Shown piece after piece: positions 1-6,647 of a stretch of DNA of 25,150 nucleotides. The position numbers and the translations under genes are program-made. The stretch spans positions 1 to 25,150 of the forward strand of contig JAJQCX010000197.1 of the NCBI GenBank assembly GCA_021202495.1, written 5' to 3'. The stretch is from Clostridia bacterium (lineage in GTDB: Bacteria; Bacillota; Clostridia; UMGS1883). Position 1 is the first letter of the stretch. Each line of letters starts with the position of its first letter. A model generated the notes under the pieces. The model searched no databases and was not told the DNA's origin. It was given only the letters and a program-made list of their open reading frames with translations.

Positions 1-727
1 GGTCAAGATAGTAATTATCTTTATATATCAAATCCGAAACGGTGACAAATTCGTCCCCTTCGGCGGAAAGTGCGGAAAGGATGCCGGGTAGGGCTGCGGC
101 AGTTTGCTCGGTTCCTGTGTGGAAGAGAAGTATTGATCCCGATGCAACCCTGTCAAAAATGCGTTCTTTCATTGCATTTTCGTCAAGCTCTTTCCAATCG
201 AGCGAATCCACATCCCATTGAATTGGGTAACGGTTTGTTTCCTTGGCGGCGAGCACAAAATCGTTCGTATAATCGCCGCTCGGAGCGCGGACAAGAGTGG
301 GGGAGATGCCGATTGCGTTTTTAATAGCTGTATCGCACTTATCCATATCCGCCTTTATTTCCTCGCGGGTAAAGGAGGAATAGAGCGTGTGATTGTAGCT
401 GTGAGAGGCAATTTCGTGCCCCGCATCATAAAGCTTTTTTAACGACTCGGGATATTTTTCAGCCCATTCGCCGGTTACGAAAAACGTTGCGGGGCAGCTT
501 GCTTCGGATAACGCGGCGATAATTTCGTCAATATCTTCGTCGCCCCACGCGCTGTCAAATGTGACGGCGATTTTTTTGTCGTTGCGCTCAACGCTGTATA
601 TGGGAAGCTCCTTTGTCTGCGACGACGTTTCAACGCTTGTGAACATGGCGGACAGAGAGAAAACCGCGAAGATGAGCACCGCCGCGCTTAAAATAATATG
701 AGAGCGTTTAAATATAAATATTTTCAA
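1..727 (-). CDS. pdaB: PdaB-like polysaccharide deacetylase (partial, runs off the left edge)
   Basis: Translating the minus strand from a TTG at 725-727 gives an open frame to the window edge (about 242 residues). It begins with a short basic end and one hydrophobic signal-anchor segment (about residues 9-26), followed by a NodB-type deacetylase domain. Visible motifs in order are TFDSAWGDED (motif 1; the AWGDE form resembles PdaB rather than the TFDDG of most deacetylases), HEIASHSYNH (zinc-binding H-S-x-x-x-H), RAPSGDY (motif 3), WDVDSLDW (motif 4) and LLFHTG (motif 5). GGAGGG lies just upstream, and the TTG overlaps the TGA stop of cwlD, so the two are probably translationally coupled. 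In Bacillus, cwlD and pdaB sit in one sporulation neighbourhood. Family members remove acetyl groups from peptidoglycan sugars; a role in spore cortex or survival is inferred. The C-terminus is not in the window. Confidence 0.85.
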   Translation of the reverse strand, partial: MKIFIFKRSHIILSAAVLIFAVFSLSAMFTSVETSSQTKELPIYSVERNDKKIAVTFDSAWGDEDIDEIIAALSEASCPATFFVTGEWAEKYPESLKKLYDAGHEIASHSYNHTLYSSFTREEIKADMDKCDTAIKNAIGISPTLVRAPSGDYTNDFVLAAKETNRYPIQWDVDSLDWKELDENAMKERIFDRVASGSILLFHTGTEQTAAALPGILSALSAEGDEFVTVSDLIYKDNYYLD

Positions 728-1416
728 TCCGAACCCTCCGTTTTGGTTATGCTGTCGGTAAAGCTGTCGACATTTTTATAATAGGATATTATCCCTTCGC
801 AGATTGCGCCCGCAAGGCGCGACTGATAGCTTTTGTCAGAAAGAAGCTGTGCCTCCTCATCGTTTGAAAGAAAGCCGCACTCTACAATTACCGCGGGGAG
901 CGTCGCGTTTTTCATGAGATAGAGTGAGCGCTCCGCCTCTTTGATGGTGCGCGTTTGGTTATCGGGGTCGATTTCCCTTATTTCGGACATGATAAGCTGC
1001 GCCAATAGCTCCGACTGAATGTAATTATTTGAATAGAGCACCTCCGCGCCGCGGTATTTTGACTGACTGAATTTATTCATATGTATGCTTACAAATATAT
1101 CGGCGTCGGCGTTTTTCATTATTTCAAGCCTTTTTTGCATATCCGTCTTTTTCTTTGCGTCAAGCGCGTCTTCGTCCTCACGCGTCATAATTACGTCGTA
1201 ACCGCGCTCGATAAGCTCTTCGCGAAGCTTCAACGCAACCTGCAGGTTTAAGCTGCTTTCGATCAAGTTGTTTTTTCCGACGGCACCTCCGTCGGGCGAG
1301 CCGTGACCGGGGTCGATAACGACGCATTTTACGCCGCGGTGCTCAAAATTCTCCGCCTCGGATGGCGATGCCGCAAGAAAAAGAGCAATGAGAAGCACCA
1401 AAAGCCCGAATCCCAA
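724..1416 (-). CDS. cwlD: CwlD-type N-acetylmuramoyl-L-alanine amidase, N-terminus probably frameshifted
   Basis: An Amidase_3 family zinc amidase that cleaves the amide between muramic acid and the stem peptide. CwlD acts on spore cortex and, with a deacetylase, makes muramic-delta-lactam. Zinc and catalytic motifs are present: DPGHG (His38), Glu53 in the IESSLNL segment, SIHMN, and the late VECGFLSN with the catalytic Glu. GGAVGK and the overall length match CwlD. The in-frame start available is the TTG at 1414-1416, but it has no ribosome binding site and a TAA lies three codons upstream. A GTG at 1448-1450 has a good AGGTGG site 8 bases before it and encodes a basic plus hydrophobic anchor that joins this frame if one base is removed from the run of eight A (plus strand) at 1415-1422. 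The native protein probably starts at 1450. The deacetylase gene follows with overlapping stop and start. Confidence 0.88.
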   Translation of the reverse strand: MGFGLLVLLIALFLAASPSEAENFEHRGVKCVVIDPGHGSPDGGAVGKNNLIESSLNLQVALKLREELIERGYDVIMTREDEDALDAKKKTDMQKRLEIMKNADADIFVSIHMNKFSQSKYRGAEVLYSNNYIQSELLAQLIMSEIREIDPDNQTRTIKEAERSLYLMKNATLPAVIVECGFLSNDEEAQLLSDKSYQSRLAGAICEGIISYYKNVDSFTDSITKTEGSD

Positions 1417-1450
1417 AAAAAATTATGCCGCGCCTTACGACGATTATCAC
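1415..1450 (-). other. Out-of-frame cwlD start region with an A8 homopolymer
   Basis: The GTG at 1448-1450 is preceded by AGGTGG (plus-strand 1459-1464, spacing 8). It opens a frame reading about ten residues (MIIVVRRGII) into a run of eight T on the coding strand (1415-1422). With seven T the frame would enter the amidase and give a continuous signal anchor. The window sequence instead shifts out of frame. This is a sequencing or assembly indel, a true mutation, or a slippage-prone switch. Confidence 0.7.
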
Positions 1451-1484
1451 CCTTTGCCCACCTCACACAAAATCAATTACTGCC

Positions 1485-1513
1485 AATATATGCGCGGATA
1501 ATTTAAAAATGAC
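1485..1513 (-). promoter_or_regulatory. Candidate sporulation sigma-E-like promoter for cwlD-pdaB
   Basis: On the minus strand GTCATTTT (1506-1513), 13 bases and CATATATT (1485-1492) resemble the sigma-E pattern with a KMATATT-like -35 and a CATAnnnT-like -10. It would start transcription roughly 30 bases before the GTG at 1450. cwlD is a sporulation gene in Bacillus, so the type of promoter fits. The match is by eye only. Confidence 0.4.
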
Positions 1514-1603
1514 GGTGTGGGCAGTGTAATAGCAAGAAAATTTTTGCATATACTTTATTTTGGATAGGTGCTAAACGGTACTATATAAAGGAGTTGTGAT
1601 AAA

Positions 1604-2206
1604 ATGGACAATAATTTTATAAGTCTTGAAGGTGTGATTGACGGAGATATATCCTACAGCCACAGCGTGATGGATGAGGAGTTTTACAAATTTACGCTTG
1701 CTGTGCCGCGTCTTTCGGGAACGGTCGACGCTCTGCCGGTCACGGTGTCGGGGAGACTTCTTGAAGATGCGGGGCTTTCCACAGGGGAGAGTGCTGCGCT
1801 CACGGGGCAGATAAGAAGCTACAACAAATACTTAGAGAACCGCACCAGGCTGATACTTACGGCGTTCGCAAAATCGCTTAACGAAGCGTCGGGCGAGGGG
1901 GAAAACATGAATCAGGTTATCTTAAACGGCTATGTGTGCAAAACGCCGACATACAGGAAAACTCCTTTCGGAAGGGAGATTACCGACGTGATTATCGCTG
2001 TGAACCGCGCGTTTAATCGTTCGGACTATATTCCCACAATCTGCTGGGGCAAAAACGCCCTCTTCTGCCGCGATTTGCCCGTAGGGACAAATGTGATGAT
2101 AAAAGGGCGGCTGCAGTCTCGCGAATACACAAAGCGGAGCGGGGAAGAGTACGAGATAAGAACGGCGTATGAAGTATCGGTAGGAGAAATTGAGGAAATT
2201 TCGTAA
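1604..2206 (+). CDS. Tandem OB-fold single-stranded DNA-binding protein-like
   Basis: This 200-residue protein appears to hold two OB-fold units. The second (about residues 102-197) is recognisably SSB-like, with an MNQVILNGYVCKTP opening, the FGREITDVIIAVNR strand and VGTNVMIKGRLQSREY. The first (about 5-92) has the same pattern in weaker form (ISLEGVIDG, YKFTLAVPR, GESAALTGQIRSYNKY). It lacks the acidic DDxIPF-type tail through which SSB recruits partners, so it is probably an accessory SSB-like protein rather than the main replication SSB. AAAGGAG at 1587-1593 sets the ATG at 1604. An in-frame ATG at 1907 with a GAGGGGG site before it falls at the domain boundary. Upstream is the divergent cwlD. 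The exact role is unknown. Confidence 0.7.
   Translation: MDNNFISLEGVIDGDISYSHSVMDEEFYKFTLAVPRLSGTVDALPVTVSGRLLEDAGLSTGESAALTGQIRSYNKYLENRTRLILTAFAKSLNEASGEGENMNQVILNGYVCKTPTYRKTPFGREITDVIIAVNRAFNRSDYIPTICWGKNALFCRDLPVGTNVMIKGRLQSREYTKRSGEEYEIRTAYEVSVGEIEEIS
1893..1909 (+). promoter_or_regulatory. Possible internal translation start at the SSB domain boundary
   Basis: GCGAGGGGG at 1893-1901 lies 5 bases before an in-frame ATG at 1907-1909 (Met102 of the SSB-like protein). Initiation here would yield a separate 99-residue protein consisting of only the second, better conserved SSB domain. Whether it is used cannot be told from sequence. Confidence 0.4.
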
Positions 2207-2213
2207 AAAGCTA

Positions 2214-2242
2214 TTGTAATAATTGAAAATTTGTTGTATACT
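2214..2242 (+). promoter_or_regulatory. Sigma-A promoter of ruvX-DUF1292
   Basis: TTGTAA (2214-2219), a 17-base spacer and TATACT (2237-2242) fit a vegetative promoter directly after the SSB-like gene. The predicted start near 2249 leaves no leader for the ATG at 2254, which supports the TTG start at 2278 for ruvX. Confidence 0.6.
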
Positions 2243-2277
2243 TAAAAAGTACTATGAATTTTGCGAGGTATATAACA

Positions 2278-2706
2278 TTGAAGATAATCGGGCTGGATTA
2301 CGGAGAGGCGCGGATCGGTGTAGCGGTGAGTGACGCGCTTGAAATGATTGCAAATCCGCTTGACACAATTTCGGAGCACGACCGCGAAAAGCAGCTCGAA
2401 AGGGTTGAAGATGTCATAAAGCGCGAGGGTGCGGAAAAAATAGTTGTCGGACTGCCGATGAGAATGGACGGCTCGATGGGGCATCGTGCGGAATACACGC
2501 GTGCCTTTGCGGAAGATTTGGCGCAAAGATGCAATCTGCCTTACGAAATGTGGGATGAAAGATTGTCATCCGCCGAAGCGCACAGGCTGCTCGAAACAGG
2601 CGGCGTGAGCGGAAAAAAACGCAAAACAAAGGTTGATAAAATAGCCGCGGTGCTGATTTTGCAGACGTATCTCGACAATCGCGGCGGCATGAAAGGAATG
2701 GTATAA
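2278..2706 (+). CDS. ruvX: RuvX/YqgF-type putative Holliday junction resolvase
   Basis: A 142-residue RNase H-fold nuclease of the YqgF family. Family roles are Holliday junction resolution and/or pre-16S rRNA 5' end maturation. Visible hallmarks are the N-terminal GLDYGEARIGVAVSD strand with the first acidic residue (Asp7), VVGLPMRMDGS, the second acidic cluster in DERLSSAEA and the last in KVDKIAAVLILQ. The TTG at 2278 is chosen because GAGG at 2265-2268 precedes it at normal spacing and because family members begin just before GLDYG. The ATG at 2254 has no ribosome binding site and lies almost on the predicted transcription start. The stop TAA abuts the ATG of the DUF1292 gene, a pair also adjacent in Bacillus (yrrK-yrzB). 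Confidence 0.92.
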   Translation: MKIIGLDYGEARIGVAVSDALEMIANPLDTISEHDREKQLERVEDVIKREGAEKIVVGLPMRMDGSMGHRAEYTRAFAEDLAQRCNLPYEMWDERLSSAEAHRLLETGGVSGKKRKTKVDKIAAVLILQTYLDNRGGMKGMV

Positions 2707-2964
2707 ATGGACGCAAACAAGGATGAAATTTTAGACGCAATGGACGATTTCGATATTTTGGACAATATTGACCACGAGGGCAATTCCTACTTTGTAATGA
2801 CCCCGCTCGAAGGAAAAGAAGACGAGGGAGAGGTCTTTATTATGAAGCTGAGAGAGATAAACGGCGCGCAAATGCTTGAGGCTGTGGACGACGACGCGGA
2901 GTTTGATGTGATTTACCAAATATTTAAAGACAATAATAAAGACGAATTTGAATTTTTAGATTGA
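2707..2964 (+). CDS. DUF1292 family protein (YrzB-like)
   Basis: An 85-residue acidic protein with the DUF1292 pattern: an N-terminal acidic stretch, a strand pair around NSYFVMTPLEG, the VFIMKLRE strand and a closing DVIYQIF helix. No enzyme motif is visible and the family has no established function. It starts at the base following the ruvX stop and has AAAGGA about 12 bases upstream, so it is in the same operon. The ruvX-DUF1292 pairing is widely conserved in Firmicutes, which supports both calls. Confidence 0.85.
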   Translation: MDANKDEILDAMDDFDILDNIDHEGNSYFVMTPLEGKEDEGEVFIMKLREINGAQMLEAVDDDAEFDVIYQIFKDNNKDEFEFLD

Positions 2965-2988
2965 TTTTTTCTGAATATGTGATATAAT
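2961..2988 (+). promoter_or_regulatory. Promoter of the 6S RNA
   Basis: TTGATT (2961-2966), 16 bases and TATAAT (2983-2988), with a TGA extended -10 at 2980-2982. The -35 overlaps the DUF1292 stop codon. The predicted start is about 2995, just before the long closing stem of the RNA. Confidence 0.7.
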
Positions 2989-2994
2989 ACTATT

Positions 2995-3202
2995 ATATTA
3001 AAACAATCGCTCTGCGATGTGCGTATATGTGAAGCATTATTTTAAACCAACACATCTTAAACGGGAGAATTTCTCGGTCTGTGGCGTGTAGGCTCTCCCT
3101 TGGGAAACCGACGAAGAGAGAAACCCATGAGCAGAACGGCGTTCACCCACCTGCTTTGGCAGGTTTAAACTACGCTTCACTTACGGCATTGCGGGGCTTT
3201 TG
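2995..3202 (+). ncRNA. ssrS: 6S RNA
   Basis: A roughly 205-base non-coding stretch with its own promoter. The ends form a long closing stem: GCUCUGCGAUG (3008-3018) pairs with the complementary run just before the UUUU near 3200 over 11 pairs. The stem continues, with small bulges, to GUGAAGC (3030-3036) against GCUUCAC (about 3173-3179). Inside lies an open central region and a hairpin ACCTGC-TTTG-GCAGGT followed by TTTAAACTACGC. The arrangement TTCACC, hairpin, then a purine/pyrimidine strand on the 3' side matches the E. coli 6S central bubble (ACAUUCACC and hairpin). The RNA mimics an open promoter and binds RNA polymerase holoenzyme in stationary phase. The 3' arm followed by UUUU probably also ends transcription. 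Ends are approximate. Confidence 0.82.
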
Positions 3203-3261
3203 TATAAAAAAGTATTGATTACTTACCGGAAGAGGCATTTGAAAAAGGAGTTCGGGTACAT

Positions 3262-3681
3262 ATGAGCAAGATAAAATGTGACAAATGCTGTGCGGAGATT
3301 AAGATTAAAACGCTTTTCTTGGATGAAGCGGGCTGCGAAAACTGCGGAAACAAGATTGATTTTTCAACGATGAGCGAGCTTTCGGGCATGAGGCAGGGGC
3401 TTCTTTTGGGTGTCGCGGTGTTTGTGGGCGTTATACTTTTTATTATCATGCTCAAAATGCACGTCACATTCAGCGAGCTGCCGGAGCTTATAATGGGAAT
3501 GAGCGCGCAGATGACGGTCTATGTTTTGATTGTGGCGCTTGTGCTTGTGATTATTGTGGCTGAAATTGAAAAGGCGCTCGGCTGCTCCATATATGAAAAG
3601 AAGCGCATTCAGCACGAGGAGCTTGAAAGAGAAGCGGAAGCGCGCCGTCTTGCGGAAGAGCAGGAACAGGAGAACGAGTGA
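3262..3681 (+). CDS. Small zinc-ribbon membrane protein, function unknown
   Basis: A 139-residue protein I cannot assign to a named family. Residues 6-28 hold a zinc-ribbon-like pattern (Cys6, Cys9/10, Cys25, Cys28 in CxxCC...CxxC). Two hydrophobic segments follow at about 45-66 and 84-106, and the C-terminal 30 residues are a highly charged Glu/Arg/Ala helix likely to form a coiled coil. The predicted topology places both the ribbon and the tail in the cytoplasm. AAGGAG at 3245-3250 precedes the ATG by 11 bases. It lies between the 6S RNA and its own terminator, so it is probably monocistronic. Confidence 0.7.
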   Translation: MSKIKCDKCCAEIKIKTLFLDEAGCENCGNKIDFSTMSELSGMRQGLLLGVAVFVGVILFIIMLKMHVTFSELPELIMGMSAQMTVYVLIVALVLVIIVAEIEKALGCSIYEKKRIQHEELEREAEARRLAEEQEQENE

Positions 3682-3687
3682 TTATGC

Positions 3688-3725
3688 AAAAAATTCAGAC
3701 ACGGTTTTGCTGCCTGAATTTTTTT
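3688..3725 (+). terminator. Terminator after the zinc-ribbon gene
   Basis: AAAAAATTCAG (3688-3698) pairs with CTGAATTTTTT (3714-3724), with a 15-base loop and a T run. It begins 7 bases after the stop codon. Confidence 0.75.
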
Positions 3726-3742
3726 ATTTCCGATGCAACTTT

Positions 3743-3771
3743 TTGCACGGCTGAAAGGTATTATATATAAA
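3743..3771 (+). promoter_or_regulatory. Candidate promoter of the serpin gene
   Basis: TTGCAC (3743-3748), 17 bases and TATAAA (3766-3771) precede the serpin gene and follow the upstream terminator. The leader would be short; the surrounding TATTATATATAAA run leaves the exact -10 uncertain. Confidence 0.5.
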
Positions 3772-3792
3772 AGATAAAGGAGGCGGCAGATT

Positions 3793-5550
3793 ATGAAAAA
3801 ATTGTTATGTTTGATTTTGGCGGCGGCAATGCTTTTGTCGTTATTCGGATGCGTGGGAGCGGCGGAGACTATTTCGCGGGAGGAAATTCCGATTTTAAGT
3901 GAGACTGACCACATTGTCTCAGCGCTCAAACAATGGAACATTCTTGTCGGAACGGGCGAGGGATTGGAGCTTGAGCGCGAGGTGACGCGGGCCGAGGCGG
4001 TGGCGCTCATTTGGCGGACAAGCGGTCTGTCTTTTAACGACCTTGCTTACGAAACGCCCATATTTTCCGATATTGAGGAACACTGGGCGGCGGACGCGAT
4101 TGAAAAATTTGCCCGTGCGGGATTGGTTGAAGGCACAAGCGAAACGACGTTTGAGCCAGACAGGACGATAACGGGAAAAGAATTTGTCAAAATACTGCTC
4201 TCTGCGCTCGGCTACGAAGGAATTACGCTTGAAAATTGCTATGAAAAGGGCATTGAGTGCAATCTTTTGAATGACAGCCTTGTAAAGAGCGTTGTGTTAA
4301 ACGACGAGGACATTTTGCGCAGCGACGCGGCGCGAATATGCTACGGTGCGATGATTGCAAAAACGGCTGACGGGAGAATGCTCTATGACAAGCTCTGCGA
4401 TGAGGGAGTGTATGATGAGAGTGATTTTGCGGGTACGCTTTACTCGTTCACACCAATACACGAAGAAACATTTGACGACAAGCTTAACGCGCTTATGCCG
4501 GAGGATGAAAACTACATGTTTTCTCCGCTTTCGATAAAGACGGCGTTCGCAATGGCGGCAAACGGCGCAGAGGGCGAAACGAAAGAGGAAATACTTTCGG
4601 CACTCGGAATCAATGACCTTGATGAATTTAACAAATACATAAAAAATTTAATGCAGGATTATTCGGCGAGCGAATTATTTACGCTGAACATTTCAAATTC
4701 AATTTGGCTGAACGAAAGCAGAACAGAGCAGGAATTTTCGGAAAGCTTTAAGGAAACCCTAATCAATTATTATTTTGCCGAGGCGAACACGGTCAATAAT
4801 GACAACGCGGTTAAAACGATAAACGATTTTGTCAGCGAAAAGACGAACGGAAAAATTGACTCTATCACAAATTCAAACGAATTTTGGGCGATGCTGATAA
4901 ATGCGGTATATTTTAAAGCCATGTGGGCGGACGAATTTTCGGAAAGCGCGACGAAGCCTGCGGAGTTTACCTCGCGCGACGGCAGCGTAAGCGAGATTGA
5001 TTTTATGAACCAAAGAGATTATTTCAATTATTTTGCCAACGACGACATTATTATTGTTCAGCTTCCGTATAAGAGCAGAGTACATACGGATGACGGTGAA
5101 GTGCTCACATCAAACGCAAACGTTTCGATGTATCTCATAATGAGCGAGAGCGACACCTCAATAGACCCCGAAGCAACGCTGAACGACGAAGAGCTCACGC
5201 GCACATACATGAATCTTGCAATGCCGAAATTTGAGTTTGAATATTCGACAAGTTTGTCAGATATGATGAAATCGCTTGGCGTAAGCGCAGCATTCTCCGA
5301 AGACGATGCCGAATTTGAAAGCATGTTCAATCAGGGAACGATGTTTATTTCGGACAGCCTGCACAAAACGTATATAAAGGTCGATGAAAAGGGAACGGAG
5401 GCGGCCGCGGTGACAAGCATCGGAATGACAGGCGCATCACTTCCGCCCGAGCCGATAGACGTTGTCTTCAATAAGCCTTTTACGTTCGTTATTAAAGATA
5501 CTACAAACAATGAAATATTATTTATAGGCGAATATGCGTTCGCGGAATAA
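3793..5550 (+). CDS. Secreted SLH-domain serpin (serine protease inhibitor)
   Basis: A 585-residue exported protein. Residues 1-20 are a signal peptide ending LFGC, a plausible lipobox with Cys20. Residues about 37-200 resemble S-layer homology repeats; the second (FSDIEEHWAADAIEKFA, then FEPDRTITGKEF) is clear, the others degenerate. Residues about 212-585 form a full-length serpin: the NYMFSPLSIKTAFAMAANGA helix, a shutter-like LINAVYFKAMW, and a C-terminal FNKPFTFVI close to the serpin signature. The reactive-loop hinge is EKGTEAAAVTS with Gly534 at P15 and Thr535 at P14, the small-residue pattern of inhibitory serpins. Counting on gives Ala548-Ser549 as P1-P1', suggesting an elastase- or subtilisin-like target (inference). 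SLH repeats bind cell-wall polysaccharide, so it probably sits on the cell surface. AAGGAGG precedes the ATG. Confidence 0.9.
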   Translation: MKKLLCLILAAAMLLSLFGCVGAAETISREEIPILSETDHIVSALKQWNILVGTGEGLELEREVTRAEAVALIWRTSGLSFNDLAYETPIFSDIEEHWAADAIEKFARAGLVEGTSETTFEPDRTITGKEFVKILLSALGYEGITLENCYEKGIECNLLNDSLVKSVVLNDEDILRSDAARICYGAMIAKTADGRMLYDKLCDEGVYDESDFAGTLYSFTPIHEETFDDKLNALMPEDENYMFSPLSIKTAFAMAANGAEGETKEEILSALGINDLDEFNKYIKNLMQDYSASELFTLNISNSIWLNESRTEQEFSESFKETLINYYFAEANTVNNDNAVKTINDFVSEKTNGKIDSITNSNEFWAMLINAVYFKAMWADEFSESATKPAEFTSRDGSVSEIDFMNQRDYFNYFANDDIIIVQLPYKSRVHTDDGEVLTSNANVSMYLIMSESDTSIDPEATLNDEELTRTYMNLAMPKFEFEYSTSLSDMMKSLGVSAAFSEDDAEFESMFNQGTMFISDSLHKTYIKVDEKGTEAAAVTSIGMTGASLPPEPIDVVFNKPFTFVIKDTTNNEILFIGEYAFAE

Positions 5551-5586
5551 AAAAATCCGCTCGACATTTAATAGTGTCGAGCGGGA
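5551..5586. terminator. Bidirectional terminator between serpin and mreB-like genes
   Basis: CCGCTCGACA (5557-5566) and TGTCGAGCGG (5575-5584) form a perfect 10-base stem with an 8-base loop between convergent genes. Leftward, for the mreB-like transcript, the stem is followed by a long T run (plus-strand A run at 5548-5555). Rightward the tail (GATATTTTA) is weaker. Confidence 0.85.
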
Positions 5587-5590
5587 TATT

Positions 5591-6580
5591 TTATGATAAC
5601 AATTCCGGTTTGGAGAACAGTTTGCCCGTTCCTCTGCCGACCGCGGCAATTGGGTCATCGGGAACATTGACCTTAATTCCGAGGGATGAGGAAATGAGTT
5701 TGTCAAAGCCGTAAAGCATACTGCCGCCGCCTACAAGATAGATGCCTTTTTCGGCAATATCGCCCGAAAGCTCAGGAGGCGTTTGCTCAAGCACATTGCT
5801 TATTTCTTCAATAATTAAATTAACGGTGTCGCTGAGCGCTTCCATGACCTCGCTTGACGACATGACAATCGTCTGCGGAAGCCCCGAAAGAAGGCTGCGC
5901 CCTTTGAGCTCGGCTGTTATATCCTCCGGGCGGGGATATACGCAACCGATTTCCTTTTTGATATATTCCGCCGTTCTTTCACCTATGATTATGGCAAATT
6001 TTTTCCTCACATAGCGCACAATCGCATCGTCAAAGCGTTCGCCCGCCGTTTTGAGCGAGCCGGAGACGACAATTCCGTTCATGGAAATGACGGCAATGTC
6101 CGTAACGCCACCGCCGATGTCGATAACCATGCAGCCCTCGGGACGCGAAATATCAATCCCAAGCCCGACAGCCGCAGCGATGGGGGCGGAGACAATGTAC
6201 GCTTTGCGCACACCGCTGACAAGCGCCGCATCCTTGACGGCACGCTTTTCAACCTCGGTTGCGCCGCCCGGCACGGAAATGACCGCGCGGGGCTTTATGA
6301 CGTTGTGCGAGCAGACCTTTTTTATTAATGCGCGAAGCATGTGCTCCGTTGCGCTGTAATCGGCGATAACGCCGTCCTTCATCGGGCGGACGGCAACGAT
6401 GCCGACGGGAGTTCTTCCGAGCATTGTCGCGGACGCCTGTCCCACGGCATGAACGGTTTTGCCGGAGCGGTAGAGCGTCACAACGGACGGTTCGCGAAGA
6501 ACAACGCCGCGGCTTTTTGTGCTTATTAATACACTCGAGGTGCCGAGGTCGATGCCGATGTCCTGAACATAGCTCAGCAT
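5591..6580 (-). CDS. MreB-family cell-shape protein lacking key ATPase residues
   Basis: A 329-residue actin-like protein of the MreB/Mbl family, which forms membrane-associated filaments guiding lateral wall synthesis. Visible are phosphate-1 IGIDLGTSS (Asp11), a VPGGATEVEKRAV segment, phosphate-2 MVIDIGGGVTDIAVIS (151-166), IGERTAEYIKKEIG, LEQTPPELSGDI and the adenosine motif YLVGGGSMLYGF. Two positions tied to ATP hydrolysis in MreB are changed: the Glu of the usual EEP is Ala132 (SAP) and the Thr after GGG is Val159, at the exact 27-residue spacing. It is not followed by mreC/mreD, so it is likely a specialised paralog. AAGGAAG lies about 10 bases before the ATG. Transcription may come from purA or from an unseen promoter in the 92-base gap. 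Confidence 0.88.
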   Translation of the reverse strand: MLSYVQDIGIDLGTSSVLISTKSRGVVLREPSVVTLYRSGKTVHAVGQASATMLGRTPVGIVAVRPMKDGVIADYSATEHMLRALIKKVCSHNVIKPRAVISVPGGATEVEKRAVKDAALVSGVRKAYIVSAPIAAAVGLGIDISRPEGCMVIDIGGGVTDIAVISMNGIVVSGSLKTAGERFDDAIVRYVRKKFAIIIGERTAEYIKKEIGCVYPRPEDITAELKGRSLLSGLPQTIVMSSSEVMEALSDTVNLIIEEISNVLEQTPPELSGDIAEKGIYLVGGGSMLYGFDKLISSSLGIKVNVPDDPIAAVGRGTGKLFSKPELLS

Positions 6581-6647
6581 GTAGTTGTCACTTCCTTTTC
6601 AAAACTCTATTGAAAGAGGGCTGAGAAAACGTTTACGTTGTCCCCGT

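Noticed and set aside
5742..6529. Plus-strand open frames opposite the mreB-like gene
   Set aside because: They have no ribosome binding sites or recognisable domains and lie antisense to a gene with clear actin-fold motifs; they are shadows of its codon bias.
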